Source: a virus
Direction: 5' to 3' (one strand)
IMG/VR virus record: IMGVR_UViG_3300009702_000057
Coordinates: 1-34,564 of that record
DNA: 34,564 nucleotides
Under the pieces are notes generated by a model that was not told where the DNA came from, made no database searches, and worked only from the letters and a program-made list of their open reading frames with translations. Below are positions 1 through 5,722 of the stretch, one piece after another (the first letter of the stretch is position 1; every line of letters starts with the position of its first letter). The position numbers and the translations under genes are program-made.

Positions 1-25
1 CAGGAAAGTTGCAGCGGGGCTAGAT

Positions 26-54
26 AAAAAAATGCCCCTCCCCGCCCGTGGGGC
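26..54 (-). terminator. Possible Rho-independent terminator on the minus strand
   Basis: Read on the minus strand, a GCCCC/GGGGC stem (34-38 paired with 50-54, loop of 11) is followed by AT and then seven T residues (26-32). The stem is short but GC-only and the T tract is clear. If the contig ends join, this would lie in the leader upstream of the late minus-strand operon, where it could act as an attenuator or insulate the operon. Confidence 0.4.
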
Positions 55-173
55 CGCCATGGGCTGGCGGTCGGCCGGGGGCCGCCATACCCCATACATG
101 GTCAGTGCCCGCGTGGCGCGCCCTGGCGGCCGTCACGAGGGCGCCAGGGGCCGGTCGCCCGCCGCTTGCGGCT

Positions 174-208
174 GGGCCGGGGCCGGCCGGCCATTTGCGA
201 GAGTCCAC
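174..208. repeat. Left outermost arm of the inverted repeat system
   Basis: A GGCCGG-rich block (174-192) is followed by TTTGCGAGAGTCCAC (194-208). The reverse complement of the latter matches GTGAACACTCGCAAA at 671-685 in 13 of 15 positions, and a GGCCGG-rich block also follows the right copy at 695-710. The two arms therefore form an imperfect inverted repeat about 480 bases apart, concentric with the inner arrays. Confidence 0.6.
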
Positions 209-243
209 TTGGTTCGCCACGTGGCACCTCGGGCCACCTGGCG

Positions 244-301
244 CCACTACCAGACCACTAGCATACCACTACCAGACCACTACCAGACCACTAGCATACC
301 A
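244..301 (-). repeat. Left outer array: five 11-bp iteron-like units
   Basis: On the plus strand the 11-bp units CCACTACCAGA, CCACTAGCATA, CCACTACCAGA, CCACTACCAGA and CCACTAGCATA run without spacing from 244 to 298. Read on the minus strand and re-phased (301 down to 247) they become TGGTATGCTAG/TGGTCTGGTAG, the same family as the units of the right outer array at 608-662. The 11-bp period is close to one helical turn, so a bound protein would sit on one face of the DNA. Confidence 0.85.
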
Positions 302-337
302 GTGTTTCGCTGACCCCGCCATTTTCGCATTTTCGCC

Positions 338-410
338 TCTCGCAAACCTAGTAAACCTAGTAAATTCTAGTAAACTCTCGCAAACTCTCGCAAACTCTAG
401 TAAACCTAGG
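338..410 (-). repeat. Left inner array of 9-10 bp units
   Basis: Seven tandem units of the form TCT(A/C)G(T/C)AAAC run from 338 to 405 (units start at 338, 348, 357, 366, 376, 386 and 396), with a trailing CTAGG. Two unit types alternate, TCTCGCAAAC and (T)CTAGTAAAC. In reverse complement the units read GAGTTTACTA or GAGTTTGCGA, which resemble the CAGTTCACTA units of the right inner array. Confidence 0.8.
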
Positions 411-425
411 TGTTTTCAGGAACAA

Positions 426-480
426 GATATATTCTATATATATTATTTTTTTTTTTTTTTTTTTTTTAGAATAATAATAG
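426..480. other. AT-rich core with a 22-T run, possible DNA unwinding element
   Basis: This stretch is almost purely A/T in an otherwise GC-rich region: alternating TATATATA, then 22 consecutive T (446-467), then AGAATAATAATAG. Its centre (about 455) coincides with the midpoint of the flanking inverted repeat arrays (454.5 for the outer pair, 449 for the inner pair). An easily melted core flanked by iterons suits an origin. The exact T count may be affected by sequencing error. Confidence 0.6.
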
Positions 481-560
481 AGTACATCTAGAGTACGCCA
501 GGATACACCAGGCTACACCTCAGTTCACTAGGTTTCGTCTCAGTTCACTAGGTTTCACCT
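481..560 (+). repeat. Right inner array of phased 10-bp units
   Basis: Eight consecutive decamers (481, 491, 501, 511, 521, 531, 541 and 551) share a loose GGNTNCACCT/CAGTTCACTA pattern. The 16-bp block beginning CAGTTCACTAGGTTTC occurs at 521 and again at 541. The units match the reverse complement of the left inner array (GAGTTTACTA against CAGTTCACTA, 8 of 10), so the two inner arrays are inverted relative to each other. Confidence 0.7.
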
Positions 561-607
561 AGGGCGACGCCAGGACGATGCCCTCAGAAGGACACACAGG
601 GAAACAT

Positions 608-662
608 TGGTCTACTAGTGGTCTACTAGTGGTTCACTAATGGTCTGCTAGTGGTCTGTTCG
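608..662 (+). repeat. Right outer array: five 11-bp iteron-like units
   Basis: Five 11-bp units run without spacing: TGGTCTACTAG (608), TGGTCTACTAG (619), TGGTTCACTAA (630), TGGTCTGCTAG (641) and TGGTCTGTTCG (652, most degenerate). The unit count and period equal those of the left outer array, in opposite orientation. Confidence 0.85.
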
Positions 663-670
663 CGCACGAG

Positions 671-710
671 GTGAACACTCGCAAACCAGATGAACCGGCC
701 GGGCCGGCCG
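671..710. repeat. Right outermost arm of the inverted repeat system
   Basis: GTGAACACTCGCAAA (671-685) followed by CCGGCCGGGCCGGCCG (695-710) mirrors the block at 174-208, with 13 of 15 matches in the first element and the same GGCCGG-rich flank. Confidence 0.6.
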
Positions 711-791
711 AGCCGCCCACACCACCGAGAACAAATCGTGAACATAGGGCACCCCCCGCCTAACCCATTGATCTACAACGATTATTCGCCC

Positions 792-819
792 TTGACATGC
801 CCCCGCCGCCTGCTATACT
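792..819 (+). promoter_or_regulatory. Sigma70-type early promoter
   Basis: A perfect -35 box TTGACA (792-797) is separated by 16 bp from the -10 box TATACT (814-819), which is preceded by TGC (extended -10). It lies about 50 bases before the first gene and is the only strong promoter I see for the whole plus-strand early operon. It implies use of host RNA polymerase. Confidence 0.8.
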
Positions 820-871
820 GCCCTCACCGGCCAGCCCCACGCCGCTGGCTACCTAACGAAAGGTCTTAGCA

Positions 872-1249
872 ATGTCTACCATCCTCAGTGTCCAGATAGA
901 CTTGTCGCCGCGCCAAGCCCTCATTGCTTGGAGCGCCATGAAAGAGTTTCTGGCAGATAACGGCCCCAACTGTCGCGGTATCACAAACGGTCTTACCACC
1001 CCTGAGGACGCCACACCGCCACGCCAGTTGCCTACCAGCGCCTACGGCTGGATTATGATCAGGCAGAATATAGCAGCCGTAGGCTACTGTGAGCGCAACG
1101 GCTGGTATCTCTATCTTAATGTAGATGCCAGCCTACGGCCCCGGCACGACAACGCTATCCGCGAGATACTACACCGCCTAGGTGGCGTAGCCTGGATCGA
1201 CCAAGCCAAGATTCGCCTTCCAGTAGAGGAGCGCCCATTCTATGCCTAG
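872..1249 (+). CDS. Hypothetical early protein, 125 aa
   Basis: This is the first gene of the plus-strand operon, read directly from the promoter at 792-819. The ATG at 872 follows a GAAAGG ribosome binding site at about 859-864. I do not recognise the family. The product is a mixed alpha/beta-looking soluble protein with no membrane segment, and the C-terminal half (residues about 55-110) looks the most compact. It ends in TAG with an in-frame TAA three codons later, and its last 8 bases overlap the next gene, indicating translational coupling. First genes of phage early operons often act on the host, but nothing in the sequence shows that here. Confidence 0.75.
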   Translation: MSTILSVQIDLSPRQALIAWSAMKEFLADNGPNCRGITNGLTTPEDATPPRQLPTSAYGWIMIRQNIAAVGYCERNGWYLYLNVDASLRPRHDNAIREILHRLGGVAWIDQAKIRLPVEERPFYA

Positions 1250-1991
1250 CAACACTAACACCCCTAAGATCGACGCGCTATATCGGCGGATAGCCGCACT
1301 GCGCCAGCTTACCGAAGAGAACGGCGCAACCGTTGCCGAGGCTCTACTAGCGGCCGAGCGTATCGCGGACATGCTGGCACGCTATGACCTGGATATGTCC
1401 CAGGTCGATCTACGCGCCGGCGCCGGCACCGCCGAGCCCTACGCCACGCGCGAGTATGACCTAGGCGCTCGCCGCAAGCCCTCCATCATTGGCGCCATCA
1501 ATGCCATCGCCGCCTACACTGGCACCCGGGCTTGGTACAGCGCCGGCTATGGTGAGACTTACCGCGTCTACTACTTCGGCCAGCCCGCCCACACGATGTT
1601 TGCGGAGTACCTGCTATCTACCCTCCAGGACGCCATCCGCCGCGAGTGGCAGGATTTCCGGCTCTTCGAGCCAGCCGCGGGCCGCGCCGCCCGCTACGAT
1701 TTCGAGCTAGCAATGGTTCGTACCGTAGCCAAGCGCCTGCGCGACCTAGTCGCCGAGCGCCGCGCGCATGATGCCACTGGGCACGGCCTAATCCTACAGG
1801 ACAAGCTACAGACCGAGTTTAACAAGCTTGGCCTACGGCTACACGTTGCCCACAAAACGAGTCGTGGTATCTACAACCGCGAAGCTGGCGCGGCGGGCCG
1901 AGACGCTGGCGACCGCTTCACAGTCGGAAGGCCGGTGACCAAGCAAGGCTCGGGACTTCGTGCCTTGTCCTACAAGAACCGTGACGTGTAG
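1242..1991 (+). CDS. DUF2786-like protein, 249 aa
   Basis: Residues about 8-60 resemble the DUF2786 domain: a short Leu/Ala-rich helix pair with the pattern A-ER-I-A-MLARYDLDMSQVD, close to the family's typical ending on a helix followed by a Y-G/D-L-D segment. The rest (residues about 75-250) is a longer basic, helix-rich region with several Arg-Ala stretches that I cannot assign. DUF2786 proteins occur in phages and bacteria and have no established role. The start at 1242 overlaps the previous gene by 8 bases. The gene ends in TAG at 1989-1991; the frame stays open from there into the next gene (2037), but that gene has its own ribosome binding site, so a separate protein is more likely than a fusion. 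Confidence 0.75.
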   Translation: MPSNTNTPKIDALYRRIAALRQLTEENGATVAEALLAAERIADMLARYDLDMSQVDLRAGAGTAEPYATREYDLGARRKPSIIGAINAIAAYTGTRAWYSAGYGETYRVYYFGQPAHTMFAEYLLSTLQDAIRREWQDFRLFEPAAGRAARYDFELAMVRTVAKRLRDLVAERRAHDATGHGLILQDKLQTEFNKLGLRLHVAHKTSRGIYNREAGAAGRDAGDRFTVGRPVTKQGSGLRALSYKNRDV

Positions 1992-2036
1992 GCGCCGGCG
2001 CCGGTGCCAACGCCACCACTTAGAAAGGTACCAACC

Positions 2037-2432
2037 ATGACTATCTCCGCTCAGACAATCCACGAGATGTATGACGTAAGCCTGCACGGCATCGTCACTT
2101 CCCCTGGCAAGTTTGAAGGTGAACCCTGGTGGGTCGCCAGCATGTGGTACGAGCTTTCCCGCTGGGAAGATGACCGTATCTACGCCGAAGCCAACGGAAC
2201 AGTCTTCACGGTCTGTAAGATAGACAGCGAGCTACTCGCCGCCTACCCTGGTATCCAAGCTTGGCAAGGCTTGCCCCCACGGCCAGCCCGCCCGCCCGCC
2301 GACGAGCCCACCTATATAGTACTGTGGGAAGACAACCAAGGTTTCGTAACCGCCGTGGAGCTTACCACCGAGCAACTCGACAAGCTCCGCAACAAGTGCA
2401 AGTGCTCCGCACGCCCAAGCCTATCTCTCTGA
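2037..2432 (+). CDS. Hypothetical protein, 131 aa, paralog of the gene at 2759
   Basis: The start at ATG 2037 is chosen over the in-frame ATG at 2004 because AGAAAGG at 2022-2028 sits at the right distance. The family is not recognised. Residues 10-18 (EMYDVSLHG) and a C-terminal VLWEDNQGFV motif recur in the gene at 2759 as EHYNVSLEG and VLYEDNNGFV, so the two are probably diverged duplicates. A Pro/Arg-rich linker lies at about residues 80-92. Two stable hairpins follow the stop codon (2445-2487). Confidence 0.7.
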   Translation: MTISAQTIHEMYDVSLHGIVTSPGKFEGEPWWVASMWYELSRWEDDRIYAEANGTVFTVCKIDSELLAAYPGIQAWQGLPPRPARPPADEPTYIVLWEDNQGFVTAVELTTEQLDKLRNKCKCSARPSLSL

Positions 2433-2444
2433 CCTTCACCCGAG

Positions 2445-2487
2445 GGCGCCAGCTAGGCGCCTTCCAGTGAGGGCCGCGAGGCGGCCC
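2445..2487 (+). other. Two intergenic hairpins
   Basis: GGCGCC-AGCTA-GGCGCC (2445-2461) and GGGCCGC-GAG-GCGGCCC (2471-2487, perfect 7-bp stem with a 3-base loop) sit between two genes. No T tract follows, so this is not a classical intrinsic terminator. It could be an RNA stability or processing element. Confidence 0.45.
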
Positions 2488-2507
2488 CGAGCAAGGGACA
2501 TAGAGCA

Positions 2508-2714
2508 ATGATCTACACCATGCAACATCCCAACGATGCCAACGAGAAGATCATACTTGGCTTGCCGCAGGAGCTTTTAGGGATTTTAGAATATCATCGC
2601 AAGTATCTAATCTGGACTGACCGATGCGGTCACTTCATGCTATGCAAGATCGTTCCGGCACCTTCCTATATCGAGACCAATAAAGAGGAACTAATCACGG
2701 CAAGCGTTCCTTGA
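2508..2714 (+). CDS. Hypothetical protein, 68 aa
   Basis: A small acidic-to-neutral protein of unknown family. The upstream site AAGGGA (2494-2499) is a modest ribosome binding site for ATG 2508. Its C-terminus, EELITASVP, is nearly the same as EEFITAGVPD at the end of the gene at 2759, and FMLCKI resembles FTVCKI in the gene at 2037. The three neighbouring genes therefore look like a small diverged family. Confidence 0.65.
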   Translation: MIYTMQHPNDANEKIILGLPQELLGILEYHRKYLIWTDRCGHFMLCKIVPAPSYIETNKEELITASVP

Positions 2715-2758
2715 CGAGCTAGGGAGAGAGAGAACCAACTTAGAAAGGAACTCATGAC

Positions 2759-2992
2759 ATGGACAAATTCCGTGCAGAAGTCGAAGAACATTACAATGTC
2801 AGTCTAGAAGGCCAAGCCATTGCCATAATCAAGTCTTCACTAGATCTTTTCACAGTGGCTCCAGAACTAAGAAGCCTCCTATCAAGAGACGAAGCTTCAG
2901 CACTCGTTCTCTACGAAGATAACAACGGCTTTGTCAACTCCGACATTTTAGGTAATATAGAAGAGTTCATCACTGCAGGCGTTCCCGACTAA
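2759..2992 (+). CDS. Hypothetical protein, 77 aa, paralog of the gene at 2037
   Basis: ATG 2759 is preceded by AGAAAGGA. Another ATG at 2754 lies in a different frame that stops quickly, so 2759 is the start. The acidic protein carries EHYNVSLEG near the N-terminus and VLYEDNNGFV near residues 50-60, both shared with the gene at 2037, and its last residues match those of the gene at 2508. Function unknown. Confidence 0.7.
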   Translation: MDKFRAEVEEHYNVSLEGQAIAIIKSSLDLFTVAPELRSLLSRDEASALVLYEDNNGFVNSDILGNIEEFITAGVPD

Positions 2993-3019
2993 CCGGAGAG
3001 AAGGAAGGGAGACAAAGTG

Positions 3020-3727
3020 ATGTCCTACCAAATCACCCCTGCCGATATCCAGGCCGCTGCCCGTGCAGGGGCCTGCGGCGTAGCCCTAGACCATCTCAGA
3101 ACGGGCAGTTGGACAATCGACGAGCTATGCAACAAGCATCCTGCTTGGGCACTCTGGGCAATAGCTAACATGCCCGGCGCAGCAGAGATCATCGGAACGG
3201 AGCGCATCGTTGCCTGCACCACAGTAGTGCCTCTTGAAGGTATAATCTGTGCCCGGGATTATCTGACAGCAGAACAGCTAGATGCGTGTGCCGCGAAGGC
3301 GCCTGGCACAGCATTATATCTTATCGCGTCTAGACTAACAAAAGCCCGGCTAGACGCATGTGCTGCCGCAGCGCCGACGTCTGCTTTACTCTACGCTAGA
3401 AAATACCTAACACCCGCCAGGGAAGCCTGGTGCCACGAGCAGCTCCACCCCCAGCAGAAGGAAGCTCCTCTCATGAACATCAACACAATAGAGGACTTCC
3501 GCCGGGCACTCGCCTCCGGCCCGTCGTTCTTTCCTGGTGGCTACGCCAAAGTGTTCTTCTTCCACGACGGAGCCCCTGTTTGCTATCACTGCGCCAAAGC
3601 TGAACAGAGCTTGATCGAGGACGCGATAAAGGACCAAACCGGCGACTGGCAGGTGATCGCTTGCGAAAGCGCCGAACTGCACGAGACAGCTCCTGTTTGC
3701 AGTGAGTGTGAACAGGAAATCCGTTAA
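3020..3727 (+). CDS. Helical-repeat protein fused to a C-terminal zinc-finger-like phage module, 235 aa
   Basis: The start is ATG 3020 (GTG 3017 is in frame immediately before), after GGAAGGGAG. Residues about 10-145 are built of helical repeats of roughly 22 residues with a recurrent LT-x2-x-LDACAA-x-AP pattern (for example LTAEQLDACAAKAPGTAL followed by LTKARLDACAAAAPTSAL). From residue 152 the protein changes to a compact module with CYHC and, near the end, CSEC, a likely four-cysteine metal site. Proteins resembling this second module occur alone in other phages as I recall. An internal ATG at 3473 has its own AGAAGGAAG site, so the second module may also be made separately (84 aa). Function unknown. 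Confidence 0.7.
   Translation: MSYQITPADIQAAARAGACGVALDHLRTGSWTIDELCNKHPAWALWAIANMPGAAEIIGTERIVACTTVVPLEGIICARDYLTAEQLDACAAKAPGTALYLIASRLTKARLDACAAAAPTSALLYARKYLTPAREAWCHEQLHPQQKEAPLMNINTIEDFRRALASGPSFFPGGYAKVFFFHDGAPVCYHCAKAEQSLIEDAIKDQTGDWQVIACESAELHETAPVCSECEQEIR
3456..3475 (+). promoter_or_regulatory. Internal ribosome binding site and start inside the preceding gene
   Basis: AGAAGGAAG (3456-3464) lies 8 bases before an in-frame ATG at 3473. The start matches the boundary between the helical-repeat part and the Cys-rich part, so a separate 84-aa protein ending at 3727 is plausible. Confidence 0.5.
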
Positions 3728-3743
3728 GAAAGGAGCCCACGCA

Positions 3744-3935
3744 ATGCCTAGACCTATCCTGCGACCCCACACCAGCCCTAGGCAACTTTTCAACAGCTCC
3801 CGCTCGCTAGAGCGCCACTACCAAATAGGAACCCAGGCGTACCAAACCAAGATAGAGGCAGATCTACAGGAGACAGAGGATTACCTTCAATATCTGTACT
3901 CCCACAATCTATCCATCGAGCGGGCGCCCGACTAA
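3744..3935 (+). CDS. Hypothetical protein, 63 aa
   Basis: ATG 3744 follows a strong AAAGGAG at 3729-3735. The upstream in-frame start at 3702 would overlap the previous gene and has no such site. The protein has a basic, Pro/Arg-containing N-terminus followed by an acidic helix (residues about 25-55). Family unknown. Confidence 0.6.
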   Translation: MPRPILRPHTSPRQLFNSSRSLERHYQIGTQAYQTKIEADLQETEDYLQYLYSHNLSIERAPD

Positions 3936-3986
3936 CAGCAGCCCCCCACCACCCCCACCATCCACCTGCTAACAAAGGAGCGAAAG

Positions 3987-4274
3987 ATGCGCGAGGGAAC
4001 CTATAGCACTAAGATCGAGATTTGTGTAGAAGGAGAATGCAACGACCATGACATACTCGTATCTTACGAATACGAGCCAGCCGAGCGGGAGCTATCGCCC
4101 TCGCTAGCGTCTAGCGGCCGACCTGGCCATGGGCACAGCATTTCCATCTACCTTGTAGAGTTAGAGCGGGGCAACGGCAAGTACGTTAGCCTACCGCTCT
4201 GTCTCATCCCGAAGAACGCCATGCTGACCTGGATCGACGCCATCGAGGCCGAGCTCCTGTCCGAGACCCCGTAG
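3987..4274 (+). CDS. Hypothetical protein, 95 aa
   Basis: A strong AAAGGAG lies at 3974-3980 before ATG 3987. The N-terminal half looks like beta strands (a KIEICVEGEC segment then a SYEYEPAERE segment) and the C-terminal half ends in an acidic helix. No family is recognised. It ends in TAG. The 51-base gap before it is C-rich with no clear signal. Confidence 0.65.
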   Translation: MREGTYSTKIEICVEGECNDHDILVSYEYEPAERELSPSLASSGRPGHGHSISIYLVELERGNGKYVSLPLCLIPKNAMLTWIDAIEAELLSETP

Positions 4275-4293
4275 ACAACCAAAGGAGCTAGCT

Positions 4294-4590
4294 ATGTCCA
4301 TCTCTTTCTCGAGCTTCATGGCAGAGCGACAGCGCAAGATACTGTCCGGCCCCCCGCCGGACCTTCAGCGCCGCGCTCATTGGCTTGCCACCAACTACCC
4401 GGAAGTAATCGAACACCAGTCGCGGCTATATGCCGAGGCCAACGCCGCGGACCCGTTCGCCTACCGGCGAGCACGTACCTATTTCCACGTCGGCATCGCC
4501 ACTCCCGAGGACTACCAAGCCGACAAGTACACAGAGGATGTCGAGGGACGGCTCGTGACATCCTTTCGTAACCAGAAAGTTCCATGCTAA
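4294..4590 (+). CDS. Hypothetical protein, 98 aa
   Basis: ATG 4294 follows AAAGGAG (4280-4286). Soluble, Arg- and Tyr-rich, mainly helical by appearance. Family not recognised. An imperfect hairpin (4592-4610) sits directly after the stop. Confidence 0.6.
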   Translation: MSISFSSFMAERQRKILSGPPPDLQRRAHWLATNYPEVIEHQSRLYAEANAADPFAYRRARTYFHVGIATPEDYQADKYTEDVEGRLVTSFRNQKVPC

Positions 4591-4591
4591 C

Positions 4592-4610
4592 TTGCCGTCG
4601 CCTTCGGCAA
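4592..4610 (+). other. Small intergenic hairpin
   Basis: TTGCCG (4592-4597) pairs with CGGCAA (4605-4610) over a 7-base loop, directly after the stop of the gene at 4294. No T tract follows. Confidence 0.35.
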
Positions 4611-4632
4611 CCTTAGACAAGGAGACACCAAA

Positions 4633-5079
4633 ATGTCAACGACCTGCGATACTTCCCTCGACAGACTAGTCCAGAGTCTGCGCGCCGCCGCCGACTTCCT
4701 CCAACAGCACCCCGGCCTTGGCGTACGGAAGTCTGAGCTAGACATCAGCTTCTACAGCTTCGGTGAGCCGGAAACCCTCGACCTTGCCAAGCGCATCGCC
4801 AAAGAGCTTGGCACGTTTCGGAAAGAAGAAAGCGACACCCTTCTAGTGCTCACCAAGAATCTCGGCGTGGTCAAGCTGCGGTTTGTCTTCGGCCGCGAGA
4901 ATATTTGTCTCCGGGAACAGGTCGGAACGCGCACGATACCAGCCGCGCCTGCGCGACCAGCGAGCAAGGTGCCCGTGTATAAGTATCACTGCCCGCCGCT
5001 TCTCACTCCTGCGACACCTTCCACCACGGGACCATCGGTCCCGGTGCAGCCGGCGGAGCCCAGCGGTGAAAGTAGCTAA
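4633..5079 (+). CDS. Hypothetical phage protein, 148 aa
   Basis: ATG 4633 follows AAGGAG (4619-4624). Residues about 10-85 look like a helix-strand fold, followed by a segment around LREQVGTRTIPAAP that resembles a C-terminal pattern in hypothetical proteins of other phages (Cys/Arg, then V-G-T, then a Pro/Ala stretch, then a short aromatic-Cys motif, here KYHCPPLL). I know of no function for that group. The Pro/Ser-rich tail is probably disordered. The last 14 bases overlap the next gene. Confidence 0.65.
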   Translation: MSTTCDTSLDRLVQSLRAAADFLQQHPGLGVRKSELDISFYSFGEPETLDLAKRIAKELGTFRKEESDTLLVLTKNLGVVKLRFVFGRENICLREQVGTRTIPAAPARPASKVPVYKYHCPPLLTPATPSTTGPSVPVQPAEPSGESS

Positions 5080-5422
5080 CTTCAACCCTATCCTGATCGA
5101 GCTACTGGTCAAGGCCGGGAATGGCGAAGTGATAGAGCATCAACTGCCCGCTTTGAAGGATGTCTATCATATTCGCCACCGGCTTTACTCTCTCCGCAAA
5201 GCAATGCGCGCTGAGAACCATCCGCTGGCGGATGCGGCGCAACAGACTACCGTCAAGGTTATAAAATCGCCGCCCACTCTCCGCTTGGAGCCAGCAGACT
5301 TCAGCTTTGCTAGCTTACTAGAAAGCCAAGGCTTTGCCAGCCCGCCCTCGGCGGCGAGCCCTGCGAGCGGAGACGCCACCCTGGCAGACATCATAGGAGA
5401 CACCACAGATGACACAGACTGA
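5066..5422 (+). CDS. Hypothetical protein, 118 aa (GTG start)
   Basis: I place the start at GTG 5066, just after GGCGGAG (5052-5058). This gives a 14-base overlap with the gene before; starts further upstream would lie deep inside that gene. The N-terminal 50 residues are a basic, Leu-rich helical domain that could contact nucleic acid; the C-terminal half is Ser/Ala/Pro-rich and acidic at its end. Family unknown. It overlaps the next gene by 14 bases. Confidence 0.6.
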   Translation: MKVANFNPILIELLVKAGNGEVIEHQLPALKDVYHIRHRLYSLRKAMRAENHPLADAAQQTTVKVIKSPPTLRLEPADFSFASLLESQGFASPPSAASPASGDATLADIIGDTTDDTD

Positions 5423-5720
5423 CACGGCTTCGTCGCCGGCGACTGAGCTAGAGCAAATCCTAGCTATGACTCCCGAGGACCGGCTTGCCGAGATCGAGAA
5501 GCTGGCTAGCTTCGGTCTAGAAATCGAGGACGACGCGCTACGTCGCTTGATCCGGCTAATCCGCACAGAGCGAGAGACACGAGAGGCGCCAAAGGCTAAA
5601 CGCGCTACCAGCAAGAAAACTACCCGCCGCCAAGCAGCCGCTCAGGCGGAAGCCGATTTCGATGCTTTCCTAGCGGCTACCACAGGCGGGGCCGGCGGCC
5701 CCACCACAGAGGAAGACTAA
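5409..5720 (+). CDS. Hypothetical acidic/basic helical protein, 103 aa
   Basis: AGGAGA lies before ATG 5409. An acidic helical segment (residues about 12-55) is followed by a Lys/Arg/Thr-rich stretch (about 58-78) and an Ala/Gly tail. The pattern resembles a small DNA-binding or recombination accessory protein, but no family is recognised. It lies 2 bases before the nuclease gene, so they are probably co-translated. Confidence 0.6.
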   Translation: MTQTDTASSPATELEQILAMTPEDRLAEIEKLASFGLEIEDDALRRLIRLIRTERETREAPKAKRATSKKTTRRQAAAQAEADFDAFLAATTGGAGGPTTEED

Positions 5721-5722
5721 TT

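Larger units (their letters stand above)
1..871. other. Non-coding control region with nested inverted repeats, possible replication origin
   Basis: No credible gene is seen here. The first 240 bases are very GC-rich. From about 174 to 710 there are several repeat arrays whose left and right copies are in inverted orientation around an AT-rich core with a run of 22 T (446-467). A sigma70-like promoter at 792-819 then leads into the first gene. Iteron arrays beside an AT-rich unwinding element are the classic look of a replication origin; that role here is inference. The few open frames in this stretch cross the repeats, have biased composition and lack ribosome binding sites. Confidence 0.7.

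Noticed and set aside
20-491. Open frames in the left non-coding region (20-247 minus, 32-313 plus, 48-491 plus)
   Set aside because: They cross GC-rich palindromic sequence, the iteron arrays or the T22 run, have biased composition and no ribosome binding sites.
244-662. CRISPR array
   Set aside because: The repeats are 9-11 bp and contiguous, with no unique spacers.
2445-2487. Intrinsic terminator
   Set aside because: The hairpins are strong but no T tract follows, and genes continue on the same strand.
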